The notes beneath the pieces were generated by a model. The model had not been told where the DNA came from. It saw only the letters and a list, made by a program, of their open reading frames with translations, and did not search any database. A DNA stretch of 64,000 nucleotides, from NCBI RefSeq assembly GCF_040954645.1, contig NC_092810.1, forward strand, positions 8,416,185 to 8,480,184, in the 5' to 3' direction. Positions 11,838 through 23,455 of this stretch are shown here, in pieces. The DNA comes from Diabrotica undecimpunctata (taxonomy: Eukaryota > Arthropoda > Insecta > Coleoptera > Chrysomelidae). The position numbers were made by a program, and so were the translations under genes. Numbering within the stretch: position 1 is the stretch's first letter; each line of letters begins with the position of its first letter.

Positions 11838-12258
11838 CAGAGTTTCCCAAACTTACCTAAACCGCGACCCCTTTTTGCTAAAAAGTTTGTTCGCGACCCC
11901 CCCATTTCCTCCCACTCATTTATTCAATATTATTTGACAGAAATAGCGTGCCTAATTTACAATTATCTGATGGTTTCTCAAATTTAATTTTACTTTACTG
12001 TTTAAGTTTAAATCAAAAACAATTATTTTATTTTAATACAATTATTTTAATGATTGCGATCTGTCCCACTAGTAATTAGTAGTAGGTACTTCTACCAGAA
12101 TAGCATTTACAATAAAAGTAAATAATAAGAAGTCGACTGCATATTGTACACCGCGACACTTAGCTTGTGTCTACATCGCAAAACTCTTCCATGATAATCG
12201 CGAAAGCGCTCGTTACTAGATGGCACTCTGGAACGTTCTCGTAGCCTCGTTTTGGCTT

Positions 12259-12296
12259 TATATAAGCGGCGATGCGCAATGAATGAAACCTCAGTT
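12259..12296 (+). promoter_or_regulatory. probable core promoter of the hAT transposase
   Basis: A TATATAA box at 12259-12265 is followed 34 bp later by TCAGTT (12291-12296), which fits the arthropod initiator. The transposase ATG lies 112 bp downstream at 12405. Spacing and placement fit RNA polymerase II start sites, but no transcript evidence is available. Confidence 0.5.
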
Positions 12297-12404
12297 CAAA
12301 TCCAAACAGCCTATGGTAGAGAACGCGGTGTTGAGTAATGAGTAAATATTTTACGACTTGCGTATTTCCGTTTACGTATTTACGTCTACGATAAATTATA
12401 AATT

Positions 12405-14206
12405 ATGGATAAGTTTTTAAAAAGAAGTGCATAACCATCTACATCTGAAAGTGGCAGTAGCAGCAATAAAAAGAAAAACAGATTCTACATTGATGAATAT
12501 CTTAAATATGGTTTTACCGTTATTTCCAATAAACCACAATGTGTTATTTGTGGACAAGTCTTGTCATAAGAAAGCATGAAGCCATCAAAGTTACTTCGAC
12601 ATTTAAATAGCAAACATCCAGATAAAAAAGACAAGCCCGTAGAATTCTTTGAAAGAAAGCTGAACGTCCTTCGCAAACAGCAAGACAGTTTTCCCTTGGC
12701 AACCACTACTAATGAAAAAACATTATTAGCAAGGTATAAAGTTGCTTATCGTATTGCCAAAACTAGTAATCCGCACACAATTGCCGAAAATCTGATTTTT
12801 CCAGCAGCTGTTGAAATGGTACATATAATGTGTGGGGAAAGAGAGGCTGCAAAATTAAATACAATACCTCTGTCAAATAATACTATCCAAAGAAGAATTA
12901 GTGATATGGCAGAAGATATTCAAGCGCAAGTTGTGGAAAATCTTAATAAATGCACGTACTTCTCTCTTCAAATGAACGAATCCACAGATATATCTAACTG
13001 TGCCCAATTCATTACGTTTGTAAGATATGATACAAATAATGGCATTCAAGAAGATATTTTATTTTGTTCCCCATTGGAGACCAATACCACTGAAAATGTT
13101 TACTCGACACTTTTGTGAAACGTACAAGTAAATATGATATTGACTGGGATGTATTACTATATGCACAGATAGCGCTAAAGCTATGACAGGACATAAATCT
13201 GGTCTTGTCGTCAAATTACAAGAAATAATGCCAAATGGAGACATTGTTTTTTACATCGAGAAGCTCTTGCGTCCAAAGCTTTACCTCCTGAAATGGACTG
13301 TGTTATGAAAACCATCATTAAAGTTGTAAATTCCATTAAAGGAAAAGCTTTGCAGACCCGTATTTTTTGGAAAAATTGGCGAAGACATGGGTGTTTAATT
13401 TAAAAATCTTCTCTATTACACCGAAGTAAGGTGGCTTTCAAGGGGCAACGTCTTAAAAAGAGTATTTCACTTAAGAGCAGAGCTTTTAATGTATTTGAAA
13501 GATGAAGAAGTCCCCATATGAAAATCAATTTTCCGATCCTATTTGGCTTCTAAAACTAGGTTTCCTTGCTGATATTTTCGAGCAATTAAATATTTTGAAC
13601 AGTAATTTACAAGGTCGCGACATTAATATAATTACAGCCACAGATAAAATTAAGGCGTTTCTAAGAAAAATCGATTTATGGTCGACCTCACTTGGCAAAA
13701 AACAACTCGATTCATTCCAGTGCCTTGAGGAAATTTTGAACAAGTTTTTGCTGACATGCATGTTACTTTGCTCAATTTAAAACAACAGTTCTGTGATTAT
13801 TTCCCCGAAGAAATTCAAAACAGTTACGACAGTTGCAGATGGATACTAAATCCATTTTTAGCCGATTCCTTTCATCGTGTTGAAATACCAATAAACATGA
13901 AAGAAAAACTTATTGAAATATCAAGTGATGGAATGTTGAAGTTCCAATTTTTTTCCTAGAACTCGGACCAATTTTGGACCGAAAAGATGCAGGAATACCC
14001 CCAGTTGGCGAGTAAAGCTTTAAAATGTTTGGTTTCCATTTGTAACATCATATTTGTGTGAGTTAAGTTTCTCGTCGATGACTGCCATTAAAACAAGAGT
14101 TAGAAATCGTCTCGTACTTGAAAATGATATAATTGTGTGTGTCTCAAATACACAGCCTAGATTTGAAAGATTAGTTTCACAGAAACAGGCGCATAACTCT
14201 CATTAA
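12405..14206 (+). pseudogene. hAT (Buster-type) transposase, inactivated
   Basis: The frame starts MDKFLKRSA at 12405 and meets a TAA at codon 10, then continues through a BED zinc finger (CVICGQVLS ... RHLNSKH, C-x2-C and H-x4-H), broken by another TAA near 12566. The longest open piece (12576-13118) includes NESTDISNCAQFITFVRY, which carries the first catalytic aspartate region. Frameshifted pieces supply CTDSAKAMTGHKSG near 13160, the VRWLSRGNVLKRV block near 13430 and a C-terminal dimerisation region ending SYLCELSFSSMTAIKTRVRN and a TAA at 14204-14206. Similar proteins include ZBED5/SCAND3-like domesticated genes. With at least five inactivating changes this copy cannot encode a transposase. 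Confidence 0.88.
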
Positions 14207-14440
14207 GATTATAATATTTGACTTTGTTTTACTCTTTTATTTTTACGGACTTTATTTAGTTTTATATTTCGTCTGATATAAATTGTTAATTTCTATTTAC
14301 GGCGTTGTTAAAATAAAAATACATGATCTAACAAAGTGGTGCTTTTGTCTTATTTTGGAAATGTTCGGCGACCCCCCTAGTACCTCATGGCGACCCCCCA
14401 GGGGGTCGCGACCCCCACTTTGGGAAACACTGTCCTAAAC

Positions 14441-14565
14441 TATATGCTTTATACCAAGCCACTCTTTCTGGTTCCACCGATACTGTGATAAAAAATATCG
14501 CAAATTGCCCTGTTGTACCGTTTTGTACTTATTTCTTGAATAAAGAAAAAAATAAATCATAATTT
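14441..14565 (+). pseudogene. resumed 3' part of the Jockey-like remnant
   Basis: Directly after the hAT target duplication a frame reads VVPFCTYFLNKEKNK and then AATAAATCAT. Its position suggests the end and 3' tail of the element interrupted at 11837. Too little coding sequence remains to prove it. Confidence 0.35.
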
Positions 14566-14791
14566 GTTTCTTGTTGTCATAGTGACTTAATCAGAAAAAT
14601 CGATTGATAATTTAAAGCGTAACTGTTCATCAAAACCTATATCCTATAAATTATTATAAAGATAAACACCTAATTTAGCGGTAGATTTTAAGTTAAACAG
14701 ACACTTTAACATTAAAAAATTAAAACAAATACGGTTGTAGAAAAGTTAGATTTTAAAACACATTTCTAAATTCTATCTGCAAATATTTTAA

Positions 14792-17346
14792 CCCTTAATA
14801 AGACATGGGATATAAGGAGAATTAATTTGTTTGTTTATATACTTTTGGTATCTAAAGGAGGTAAATAAAACATATTTTTGTTGAAATATAAAATAATTTG
14901 AAAAAGTAATAAAAAAATAGTGGTGGGAACTATTTTCCCGTTGTTCTTTAAAAAAATTTTGTAGGTGGGAAATTAATTACCCTTATACAGTTTGTGAAAC
15001 AATTTATTAATTCAAAAATACAAAAATGCATATGTGGGTGACAAAACTAATTTAGGTCTCAACTACAGCAGTGTGGAATGATTTAAAACATTGTTTTGGG
15101 CATAAAGCTACTTGACAATAACTACATATAATGTTCGTTCGTTTTTCTTCTTTTTTTGTTGAGCAAAATGTGCATCTTGTATAATTTTTTTGAACATCTG
15201 GTAAATGTGGTCCTACATCTCTCAGCCGAATTTCGTCTGGAACACCAAAGTTGCCCGTTTTTTTATTTTTAAATATCACAGGTCGAGATGCCTTTACTGT
15301 AAAGTCACCTATGAGAGCTCTTCCAAGGCGAAGCCTAAAATCCTTGTGAGCAGTATTTTTTTGATCATGAATTCTTGTGTACATAATATATGCATTAATT
15401 ACACTTGCATCTAAAAGAAAGAAGAACAATCTCATCCACGATTTTCTAGACTTCCTGCTTATGGGATATGATGCCCTAAAGTGGTCAAAGTGATCAACTC
15501 CTCCCATGTTTAGTGTATAATCTGCAATAACTTTTGGGCACATTATATCTTTTTTTGTGCCATCTCTTTGTGTACGTTTTATCATGGTTACTTCATGTGG
15601 TTGATTAGCAGTTGTAATAACCGTGACTTCTTTGGTATCCAACCACTTTATTGCTGTTATAGGGCCACTGCTCAAACAATAGAATTCATTCTTTCGAAGT
15701 TTTTCATTTTTGGTTTGCTTTTTCCTCATGAAATCGGGCAAACCTTTGCGATTAGGTCTAACTGTACCTATAGCATACAGCTGTTTAGCATATAAATCTT
15801 CCAACAGTTTTCAACTCGTAAAAAAGTTATCAAAAACAACCAAAGATTTGTGTGGTATATCTTGGCATAATTCAGTTACAACCTTGTATCCCAAGCCATC
15901 ATTTTCAATGCCTTCAGTTTTTCCAGTATAGATAATAAACTGGTACAGATACCCAGTAATAGCATCACACTTTGCCCAAATTTTATAACCACGCTTAATC
16001 GGCTTCTTGGGCATATACTGTTTGATAGAACTACGTCCTTTAAATTTCACCATACATTCATCAATAGAAAATCGACTTTCAGGTTTGGCTTGTTCTTTGA
16101 AAACTTCATTTAGTCTATCTATAAATGGTCTTATCTTATACAGTATATCAAAGTTAGGTGAACCTCTCTCTGCAGCTGCTGAATTGTCATTTAGATGGAT
16201 ATTTTCTATTAATTTTTTGAACCTGGTTATTGTAAAAGCTTTGGAGATAACAGGATTATTATAAAAAGGATCACTTGACCAATATAAATCTTTGTCTGGT
16301 ACAGGGTGCAGTCCCATTAAAATAAAAACACCTAGCAATGCCCTTATTTCTTCTTGGCTAGTGTTTTTGTAATTTTTGCTGTCTTTTTGTACAGCATATA
16401 AATTCGTTTGAGCAACAAATTGTTCTATTAGATCACAAGGACAGAAATTCTCAAAATAAAATATTGGTTGACTTTTATGGGTGAATTGAACATTTGACTG
16501 TAACACAGGCTCAAATTTTGGTATTTCTGGAACATCTGTTTCAGAGGTCCATTGTCCAGTAAAATTAGTTAGCGTAACCACTGGACTCTGTTCTACCAAA
16601 ACACTTTGATTTTCTGGTGGGTCATTCTCAGATGTTCTTTCAATTGTGGAATTTACATCAACGGTTGTAGAAGGAACAATTTCATCAGATTCACCAAGCA
16701 ATTGCCCAATTCTGCTATCAATAACATCTCCATCGGACTTACCGCAAACAGAAGTAGATGGGGATGGTATAAAAATGTCATCATCATCATCAGTGTCGAG
16801 ATCAACATCAGACCAATCTTCTTCTAAGGCAGCAAGGAGTTCACGTTCTGATAATCCCCTTCTTGAATTCATAATCCTAAAATATAACAGAAATTTTAAT
16901 GTTTCTGGTGCATGACTTTTGCGTTTTTTTATGGAATTGGATAAGGGGAATAATTTTCCCACCAACTTCAAAGACAAAAATAACTATCTTTTCATAAATT
17001 TGTATAACAAATTACAATGTATTTAGCTTGACCAAACAATATATATATCAATAATACAATAACTTTGTACTTACCAGAATTTTTGGAGCTGATTCACCAA
17101 ATAATTTGCAAAATTGTAACAAAAATCAACTTTTAGCGGCAAGAAATATCATAACCTATGAAAATCTAGTTGTCGATTGTCAACTAAAAATCAGATCCAT
17201 GGAATAACTGTCAGAATAGTTGGTGTATTTATCCATGAAATGAATACGTAATATCACAAAATTCAACATTCTGTGTATTAACAGCGACAATCGAAATTTG
17301 GCGGCAAAGTAGAGTGGGAAATATGTTCATGTTATCTTATTAAGGG
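14792..17346 (-). mobile_element. piggyBac element with both ends, transposase carrying one stop
   Basis: The 2,555-bp element lies between TTAA at 14788-14791 and TTAA at 17347-17350. Both ends start with the perfect 12-bp inverted repeat CCCTTAATAAGA. The only gene is a piggyBac transposase on the minus strand with a single nonsense codon. The element is otherwise complete and must have been active recently compared with the remnants around it. Confidence 0.92.
15052..16977 (-). pseudogene. piggyBac transposase with one in-frame TGA
   Basis: The frame begins at 16977, or more likely at the ATG 35 codons on (16872, MNSRRGLSERELLAALEED), and runs to a stop near 15052. One TGA at 15811-15813 interrupts it; the reading frame is otherwise unbroken. 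An acidic N-terminus (DTDDDDD) precedes the catalytic domain. The three catalytic aspartate blocks are present: SIDECMVKFKG, VVFDNFFTS (just before the TGA) and LNMGGVDHFDHF. The C-terminal cysteine-rich domain reads CTFCSTKKEEK ... CSYCQVALCPKQC, the DNA-end-binding module. The stop falls after two catalytic blocks and would remove the third and the zinc module, so no active enzyme is expected without readthrough. Confidence 0.9.
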
Positions 17347-17350
17347 TTAA

Positions 17351-18035
17351 GTGCATTACAAAATGTTAGCTAGAATCAACGAATATAAGCAAAAAATCCA
17401 TGCACCCTAGTAGAATTCGCCTACACCACAAAGTTTGTCGTTTCATTTTAATTCGATTTAACTTTTAGTTCGTAAGAGGATGTGTGCATGCCATTTAACT
17501 TATAAAACACGGCAAGTTTCCTCATAAATAACATAATGTAAGTAGTAGTTCCTTCTTGCATATTACGAGTTGTGATACCAGTTGTGCCGGTTTCGAAGTT
17601 TATATACATACTGCATAGACTGTAATGATACTAATATTATTAACAGAACACATCTTAAAGAGAGAACTATATGATGTAATAGGATCTAAAACGTTCCAGA
17701 ATAGTTAGATATATAAAGAACGGAAGCCCTGCAATGAATACGAGGCTTAAAAACAGTACACATTATTTCAAATTGATTTTTGATTCGGCGTAAACCTACA
17801 ACGAACATAGAAGTGTATTCTTCTTTTTCTTTTGCATTCCAGAAATTAGAAATTTGTTTGCAACTTTTATCGTATATTAATTCACTCCATAGTTATATTG
17901 AATTTAGAATAGAAACAGAACAAAATCAATCCATAAATTTTTTTTAATTTAAAAATTATCAGACTTAAAAAAAAACAAACATGAGTTCCCGGTATTTCAT
18001 AAACCTACCCATACTGACACGACTATACACAATTC
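17351..18035. other. no gene recognised
   Basis: AT-rich DNA between the piggyBac element and a Penelope-like fragment. No motif is seen on either strand. Confidence 0.45.
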
Positions 18036-18039
18036 ATCA

Positions 18040-18200
18040 TCATATCCTACACAATATAAATCGGCAGCCTACCATAGCATGTTACGTAGATTAATACAAT
18101 TTCCGATGTCAAAATACAACTTTGAGATAGAATTAAATATCATTAACCAAATATCAGTACAACGGGTACCACGGACAAACAATTTTGACGATTTTCAAAG
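18040..18200 (+). pseudogene. Penelope-like element fragment
   Basis: The frame reads TYHSMLRRLIQFPMSK and then FEIELNIINQI. It matches, residue for residue in most places, the segment at 32450-32545 that precedes a GIY-YIG domain. This is the region behind the reverse transcriptase of Penelope-like elements. It breaks off at about 18200, where a different element's coding sequence begins. Confidence 0.6.
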
Positions 18201-18204
18201 AAAT

Positions 18205-18652
18205 TCTTCCCAAACTGATGTTCTGGTTGCAAAAGATAAAACGATTTGGCAACGAAAACCGTTAACTGCAAGTCGAACACTAAAACGTAACCTAATGCGT
18301 GAAAAGACGGGCCCAGCACGTTCTGCTAAAACTCATTCTATTAGAGATACATTTAAAAGTATTTTTGAAAAACAGACTCTCATCCTTTGAACCGAGCAAG
18401 TATGGGCATAAATCGCTTTTGGAGCATCAGCAGATTCCTACGGTTTGACAATGAAAAAACGCGTGCAGAACGTTTGCAAAATGATAAAGCAAATCAGCTC
18501 ATCATACAGCTGATTTGCCGATACATGTGATACAGCTATCACAGATATATTTCATCTTCTCAATGATAATTTACGTCGTAACTATGTACCGTCGGATTGT
18601 CTTATTGTCGATTATATATTTTATATACCTTTAGATTATTTTTCAATCAGGT
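18205..18652 (+). pseudogene. piggyBac transposase fragment with internal deletion
   Basis: The frame includes TDVLVAKDKTIWQRKPL and RTLKRNLMREKTGPARSAK, then after deletion and frameshift SMGINRFWSISRFLRFDNEK and LNDNLRRNYVPSDCLIVD. These correspond to the N-terminal part and start of the catalytic domain of PGBD4-like piggyBac transposases. The first catalytic aspartate region (CLIVD) is where it breaks off. It is a different family from the two full-length piggyBac elements here. Confidence 0.7.
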
Positions 18653-19359
18653 TTGAACCTTAAGTTCACCTCTTATTTTGAAGCCCTCTGGCAGATATTC
18701 CAGTCCGGGTTTTTAGTGGATTCAAAAGGGTGGCCAAAATTCGTGGAAGCGAAGATACTTAGGTCATTCGAGCTGACCCTCACACACCGCCCTATCATCA
18801 TGGTGACGGTTCTGTTCAGGAGAAAAAAAAAATAAACTGCCACATTCCAAATCTATTTGACAGAATGAAGTTTAGTAATTTATAAAAGATTTTATTTATT
18901 CATGGAAAAAAGATCATTGCAGATCTATTTCTAAGTAATAACTGTATTAATGTTTTTTGGGAAATGTCAATGTTTTACTCATATACGTGGTGTAAAAATA
19001 AAGTTGTTTTTTCGTCTTATTTTGCAACCCCCTGGAAATTTATTAAAAGGAACACACCTACATTGTTTGGATAACAGTGAGTGCTTGTAATTAGTTTTTC
19101 TTGCCGTTAATACCATCCTTAGACTTCAAGGTACTTACCATTTGCGATTCATTTTTATATTATAGAAGATTTGTTATTTTTCCTGTGGTCTCTATTATTT
19201 TTCTCGTTTTTTAGAGTGGCTTTGAGTTAAAACTAAAAAATAAAGTTATGTTTTTTTTTTATTTTATGATAAATAAATGCTGAATTTGTGTACTTTTTAG
19301 AAGTTTGGTGCAAAAACAGTCAATTTTCCTCAAAGCAATATTTTGTTATCAGTTTGGTA
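18653..19359. other. no gene recognised
   Basis: A GC-richer patch at 18680-18820 has a 60-codon frame without motif. The rest is AT-rich. Confidence 0.4.
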
Positions 19360-19363
19360 TTAA

Positions 19364-21932
19364 CCCGGTATCTGGCAACACCAAAAATAGATGTCGCAAA
19401 ATTATTTTATTGTGTATAATATAATCTTATATAACTCTCAAAAACACACTGTGGTACAAAAAAACCGGAAGGAGATAGGGGAAAATGGTTTTTGAATCCG
19501 TTGCCTACAAACAACATTGCCAGTCAAGAAACACTATTTGATACTGATAACTTCACTAATGAAGATCTCAAAATTTTGTTAATCATAAATAAAAAACTGT
19601 TTAACCAAAGGACATTTTATTGATTTAATAAAAAAATTAAAAGTACCCAAGACTAAAAAATTATAAATATAGGCCTAATTCTAACGGTGGAATGATAAAA
19701 AGCAATTTTTGTTCGGTGTAAAACAAAGCCGCATGTTACATTTTTCACACTGCACAGTTGTATAGCCAGTTTTACAAAATTTACATCTTCCTTTAGCGGT
19801 ATAAAGTGGCCAGTGACCTAACGCATCTGTTCTGGTAGCATCATCAGGTCTTACAACAAGAGGGTGGCGAATAATGCTATCTGTATTTTTTATACTTGAT
19901 GGACGGCCTCGCTTTACTTTGTTCTTTCCAGTGTTGGACAAAGACCTAGCTAGTTTCATTCTAAACTTCTTGAGAGGCATAAAATTTATATTATTGGCTT
20001 TACTGTCATTTTGATATAATATCCAAGCATTTATAATACAGACATCTAAGAGCCAGGTAACTATTGGAAAGTACCATCTTTTACTACGACTTGGACTTCT
20101 GTAAAGACCCAATAAAGAGTTAGCTTTCTCCACTCCACCCATGTGTTTATTGTATTGAGTGATTAGATTTGGGCATGGCACGTTTATTTTTCTTTTATGT
20201 TCTTTAGAATACCTTTGTACATGATTGACTGGCTCAATCCCACAAGCAGTGCTAGCAAGAAGTACACATTTGTTATCTGCCCATTTGACAACTATAATAT
20301 TCTTTTGTTCATCGGATTTATAAACATAGGAACCCCTGCCACGTTTTAGCAAAACCTTATCAGTATCCAAGGTGCAACCTGCTATTCTATTTGAGCGAAT
20401 AGTGCCCAAGCTAAGGATATTATACTTTTCCTTCAAGTAATCAAATAGTCTCAAACTGAAAAACCAATTGCCACAAAAAATTATTGAATTCTGGGGGTCA
20501 TCCAATGTTTTACATAGTGCAATCACTGAAGATGCACCGACACCCAAGGATTGTTCTTTTTCAGAAATCTGATTGATAGTTCCCTGTAGTTGTGAAAATG
20601 TCGAAGCTCCTTGGTAAGGAATGAAATCGGCAATATATCCTGAAACACCTGCCCTTACAAAGAACTTGTAACCCCATTTATGAGGCTTATTTTGTATGTA
20701 TTGTCGTAAATTGCCACTGTATGTACCTTTGTATGCAACCATAGCCTTATCTATGGAATATTGGTTTTCGAACTGATACTTATAATAATTTGTAGAAATA
20801 TGATCTAAGAGGGGACGAATTTTGAAATAGCGGTCTTTCGTTTCTGAAGTTGCTTCTAAGTTATCATTGAAATGGACCAGTGTTCTCAGTTTTTGAAATC
20901 TTTTTAGGGACATAACATCAGCAACAAGAGGAATTCTTAAAGAAGTAGCCCAATAATCTTCTATTGCTGGCAGCTGTATTACCCCCATAAAAATCAAAAT
21001 GGAGAAAAAGTCTGTTATTTCGGAAGTATTTGTGTTGACACCTAACCCAGTTTTTTGAGTACTGTATAAATTCGTCTGGTATACAATATTCTCTATTAGA
21101 TTTAGTGAAAAAAACCTCGTAAAATACTCAAGAGGCAAGGCTACCTCTACTGCATTATTGCCTATAGTTGGATTTTCGAACGGAATGGTTTCTATGTCAC
21201 TTTCAGACCAGTTATAATTTACTGACTCCACTACTTTTTTACGTTTTCTTGGTGGTTCTTCATGATCGCCTTCTTCATTTGTTTGATTAGTCTCCTCTTC
21301 AGTTAGCAGTTGATGATTATGAGGTGCATCATTTTCATCTGATTCTGCGGCAATTTCATTTATATTGATGTTTTCAATTTCTTCATCATACTCCTCCATA
21401 TCAGACAAATCAGAGAGATCAGGGTTAACAGGAACAATACACGACATTTTGGTCTTTTTTCCATAAAAGGAGGTAGTTGATATTTCATTTAAATTTTCCA
21501 TATTGAAATCTTATACTGAAAAAAAAGTCAATTACTAAACTGACAATGTTGCTTCAGAGCCACATGATGTTTGTTCAACAAAATAATATTAATACTTACC
21601 GTATACAGCAAAAAATAGCAGAGAATTACACTAAAACAACCTTTGTTTATATACCAAATAAAAATTCAACCTCATAGTACTCCTAACAAACGGTTGATAA
21701 TAAAAATTATGACACACCCACTTACACGTAGGTCTCTACTGGTATCCTCTCTAGTAAAATTATTTTTTTCAAATATCTCTATTGAATGTTAAATGTCGCC
21801 ACCAGTTTTATATAACTAACACGACTTGTTGCTTACAATTATCATTGTCACATAACAGCTATATAAAGTAGAAATTGATTTAAGAGCTTATAACGACGAT
21901 GTTGCCTGAGAGCATCAAAACCAGATACCGGG
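19364..21932 (-). mobile_element. piggyBac element with intact reading frame
   Basis: The 2,569-bp element lies between TTAA at 19360-19363 and TTAA at 21933-21936. Both ends carry the perfect 12-bp inverted repeat CCCGGTATCTGG. A GGCAACA motif recurs next to or near both ends. It holds one uninterrupted transposase-like gene on the minus strand. The ends differ from the neighbouring piggyBac at 14792-17346, so the two belong to separate families. Confidence 0.92.
19681..21501 (-). CDS. piggyBac transposase-like protein, intact, catalytic triad altered
   Basis: This is a 606-residue open frame. An acidic N-terminus (about 1-100, with PPRKRKK, a likely nuclear signal, at 83-89) leads into the piggyBac catalytic domain (about 120-500) and a C-terminal cysteine-rich module (CKFCKTGYTTVQCEKC ... 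C). Of the three catalytic positions the first is kept (D251 in YSIDKAMVAYKG). The second, normally FDNWF or FDNFF, reads IIFCGNWFFS with G344, and the third, normally GGVD, reads HMGGVEKANSL with E458. The family DDD would therefore be D-G-E, which predicts loss of strand cleavage while DNA binding could persist. No stop or frameshift is present despite these changes. It may be a decayed but still open copy, or a protein kept for another function. Confidence 0.88.
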   Translation of the reverse strand: MENLNEISTTSFYGKKTKMSCIVPVNPDLSDLSDMEEYDEEIENININEIAAESDENDAPHNHQLLTEEETNQTNEEGDHEEPPRKRKKVVESVNYNWSESDIETIPFENPTIGNNAVEVALPLEYFTRFFSLNLIENIVYQTNLYSTQKTGLGVNTNTSEITDFFSILIFMGVIQLPAIEDYWATSLRIPLVADVMSLKRFQKLRTLVHFNDNLEATSETKDRYFKIRPLLDHISTNYYKYQFENQYSIDKAMVAYKGTYSGNLRQYIQNKPHKWGYKFFVRAGVSGYIADFIPYQGASTFSQLQGTINQISEKEQSLGVGASSVIALCKTLDDPQNSIIFCGNWFFSLRLFDYLKEKYNILSLGTIRSNRIAGCTLDTDKVLLKRGRGSYVYKSDEQKNIIVVKWADNKCVLLASTACGIEPVNHVQRYSKEHKRKINVPCPNLITQYNKHMGGVEKANSLLGLYRSPSRSKRWYFPIVTWLLDVCIINAWILYQNDSKANNINFMPLKKFRMKLARSLSNTGKNKVKRGRPSSIKNTDSIIRHPLVVRPDDATRTDALGHWPLYTAKGRCKFCKTGYTTVQCEKCNMRLCFTPNKNCFLSFHR

Positions 21933-21936
21933 TTAA

Positions 21937-22955
21937 ATTATTTTTCAATGCCAACACTTATTGGTATTTTTTCGACAAAAAATTCCTATAAATAACAATA
22001 TTGGAAAGTTTTTATTGATTTTCCACAAAAAATAAAACGAGAAGAAAAATAATCATTATACCCGTTTGTAATAATGACCAAATTTCTGCCGTACACAAAA
22101 GAACTTTTTGATACTTTTTATTCGATCAACAAATACCCACATAACATCGAAAACTTTCTACACCACTGAAATTGTTCTGCCTTTGTTAGGAATAAAACTA
22201 TGTTTTCCATAAAGGGCTTAAACATTTCCAACAAGTTGAATGGCTGACATTGTGGTTCAGATTGCATCTCCGGTTAAATATTATAATTGAAATGAGGTTC
22301 GCTGCTGGTGGTGTCACTGGGGTTTGGTTATGAAGTTTTGTACTTGCTGCGGTGGTGGTTGTTATGTGGGACTTCAAGCCGGTTTCTATTCCATGTGAAG
22401 TTTCGACAACAAAATTTTGTGCAAAGATTCTGCGAACGTGAGTTTTGTTGATATTTATTTAGAGTGTTTTAATATTTTTACCCAACGATTTAATATTTAA
22501 AACGATGTAATGGAAAGAATATGTATATCTTATTGGGCAATATTCTAAAAGTATTTATAAATTATAAATAATAAATAATAATAACAAAGTGCAGACTGCT
22601 ATATAAAAAATAAGAAACAATTGAGTGTTGAGATGGCGCTGTAAGTGTAGGTTGTGTTAAGTTGGCTTCTATATATAGTCGTGAAAAATAGTAATAATTG
22701 TTTGTTTATAGTTAAAATTTATCGTATTTATTCTTCATTAAGTCACGGATCAGGAATATCTTGAATATCAGTTAAGATACATCGGATCAGGAATATCTTG
22801 AAAGTCAGGTCAAGCAGCTAGAAACCGACGTGAATCCCTTATTGATCAAAATAGGGATGCGGGTTCTTCATTTCATCCCAAAAGTAATAATCTCTTGGAC
22901 AGAATTAAAGTGCTCAAAGAGATTTGCAATTGTTGTTGATTTCAATGTTTAAGTA
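21937..22955. other. no gene recognised; short tandem duplication
   Basis: A 33-bp motif beginning CGGATCAGGAATATCTTGA is duplicated in near tandem at about 22744-22806. A GTGGTGGTTG-rich patch lies near 22305-22365. Frames after 22800 might be 5' remnants of the retroelement that follows, but I cannot align them. Confidence 0.4.
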
Positions 22956-22959
22956 AATT

Positions 22960-23455
22960 GGTATGTCTAAGCAGGCGTCTGATATGCTATTCAGTTATCT
23001 CAATAATAGAAGTCAAACTATTCATTACAATGGTAAGACGTCAAACTATCTTAAAACAAACAAAGGGATTCCACAGGGCTCTATATTGGGTCCCAAATTA
23101 TTAAGTATATATATTTCAAATTTTCATGCTAATTTTCTCCCCTGTAATCAGCACTATTTTGCTGATGACACTCAGATCTACTTATACTTTAAGCGTGATG
23201 AGTTAAAAAAGGTAGTGGCTACAATTAATTATGATTTAGAAAGAGTTTCTGAATTTTCTTCTAGTCATTCTCTTCGTCTTAATAACAATAAATATGTAGG
23301 TATAGTTTTTGGTTCAGTGACACAAAGAGAAATATTTCTAAGAGATGCTCATATGATCATCATTGATAATATTTCGATAGAATTTAAGACAACTTTCAAA
23401 AACTTAGGCTTACATAGAGATCCAAACTTAATATTTGGTGGTAATATAGACAAGA
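22960..23455 (+). pseudogene. reverse transcriptase fragment, CR1/Jockey-like
   Basis: The open frame starts before the palm and contains TNKGIPQGSILGP (block containing PQGS) and HYFADDTQIYLYF (catalytic FADD), followed by NKYVGIVFGS and a FKNLGLHRDPNL block. These are in the right order and spacing for the palm to thumb of a non-LTR reverse transcriptase. The frame is open for 172 codons, but the endonuclease, fingers and C-terminus are missing. Confidence 0.8.

Larger units (their letters stand above)
11838..14432 (+). mobile_element. hAT transposon of the Buster group
   Basis: The 2,595-bp element is flanked by the perfect 8-bp duplication TCCTAAAC (11830-11837 and 14433-14440). Its centre TA fits the nnnTAnnn preference described for Buster-type hAT elements. 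The terminal inverted repeats are CAGAGTTTCCCAAA on the left and CAGTGTTTCCCAAA on the right, followed inside by CGCGACCCC-rich subterminal repeats. It carries a BED-finger transposase pseudogene in the plus direction. Insertion into a Jockey-like remnant shows it is the younger of the two. Confidence 0.92.

Noticed and set aside
15205..16915. Several plus-strand frames of 69-89 codons
   Set aside because: All are shadows antisense to the piggyBac transposase frame.
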